Assembly (NCBI GenBank): GCA_964410625.1
Contig: CAYPHY010000014.1
Location: 28,093 to 92,092 of the forward strand
Length of the DNA stretch: 64,000 nucleotides
Origin: CAYPHY01 sp964410625
GTDB taxonomy: Bacteria; Chloroflexota; Anaerolineae; Promineifilales; Promineifilaceae
Direction: 5' to 3'
A program made the position numbers and the translations under genes. Position 1 is the stretch's first letter, and every line of letters begins with the position of its first letter. The notes below the pieces were generated by a model. It worked only from the letters and a program-made list of their open reading frames with translations. It did no database searches and was not told the origin of the DNA. Of this stretch, positions 63,944 through 64,000 are shown in pieces.

Positions 63944-64000
63944 CCGTGGCAGGTGGCAGGTGGCAGGTGGCAGGTGGCAGGTGGCAGGTGGCAGGTGGCA
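63944..64000. repeat. Family L tandem array, cut by window edge
   Basis: At least seven tandem copies of GGCAGGT beginning just after the regulator stop and continuing past the window end. One derivative of the unit lies in the coding region at 49455. Confidence 0.9.

Noticed and set aside
63944..64000. CRISPR-like array at the window end
   Set aside because: The unit is a 7-bp tandem repeat without spacers and no cas genes are near.

Overview
The window reads as chromosome of a member of the Chloroflexota, probably an Anaerolineae-type filamentous lineage. The basis is protein style and gene content: very large GT-C membrane proteins with C-terminal FVHL-type modules, Pro/Thr-rich PTPTPT linkers on exported proteins, LysM and SH3 surface proteins, an R3H/AAA ATPase, a C+ type S18 and an RsmD with an APPQ motif. 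The assignment is an inference from the sequence alone. A striking compositional signature is the very frequent palindrome CGGCCG, several per kb by eye, in genes and gaps alike.

Layout. 1-593 holds the start of a secreted protein cut by the window edge. 976-20041 is a one-directional (minus) exopolysaccharide/glycan region: Wzx-type flippase, GT4 and GT2 glycosyltransferases, a nucleotidyltransferase, GalE, the heptose genes gmhB-gmhA-hddA, four sulfotransferases, a Wzc-like co-polymerase/kinase and a sulfatase-fold enzyme. A small TumA/TumE-like toxin-antitoxin pair sits inside it (6271-6878). 20545-39045 is mostly housekeeping: a LiaF-like surface protein, gmk, an FmdB-type zinc ribbon, tmk, the R3H ATPase, a GNAT-like protein, rsmD, a GT-C protein, sucD/sucC, a SpoU methyltransferase, a SurA-like chaperone in line with rpsR-ssb-rpsF, a GH99-like/LysM protein and radA. 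39201-47980 (plus) holds small membrane and PqqD-like proteins, a flippase-like protein, a GT2-phosphoglycosyltransferase fusion, a DUF2723 protein, a DUF4012 protein and an SH3 protein. 47977-54043 (minus) has two giant GT39-like proteins. 54180-57895 (plus) is rpsA-like S1 plus clpC. 57956-61823 (minus) is an O-antigen-ligase-like polymerase and a third giant GT-C protein. The end holds a DedA protein and an XRE/MmyB regulator.

How the parts fit. The fusion at 41418 can start a lipid-linked glycan, the GT2/GT4 enzymes extend it, the sulfotransferases modify it, and the flippase, the ligase/polymerase and the Wzc-like protein export and polymerise it. The heptose enzymes suggest a GDP-D-glycero-D-manno-heptose-containing glycan such as an S-layer or capsule glycan. 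They do not by themselves indicate an LPS core.

Most unusual content. At least sixteen families of short, mostly palindromic dispersed repeats (called A-Q here) fill nearly every gap of the glycan region and recur across the window. Copies of the same families also lie inside long open reading frames of the giant membrane enzymes, where they are translated without breaking the frame. Several genes take their stop codon, and sometimes their last residues, from a repeat. This resembles in principle the palindromic elements of Rickettsia that insert into proteins, but here many unrelated families take part. Family key: A AGAAACCGGGTTTCT; B GAGATTGGGAGAC; C GTGGGGAGTGGAGAG; D GATGAGGGATGAAGGATGA; E GTGGCTAGTGGATAGT; F ACACGAATTTCACGAATGGC; G GCTGATTTTCGCAGAT; H CACGCAAAGACGCAAAG; I GACAATCCTCTGGATTGTC; J GTAGGGGCAGG/GGTTGCCCCTAC; K AGCGATTT/AAATCGCT; L GGCAGGT; M CGCGTCCATCCGCGT; N GGCGGTTTCAACCGCC; O GGCGAACGT/ACGTTCGCC; P AAAGGCACAAAGACAC; Q GTAATCAGTAACCGG-like.
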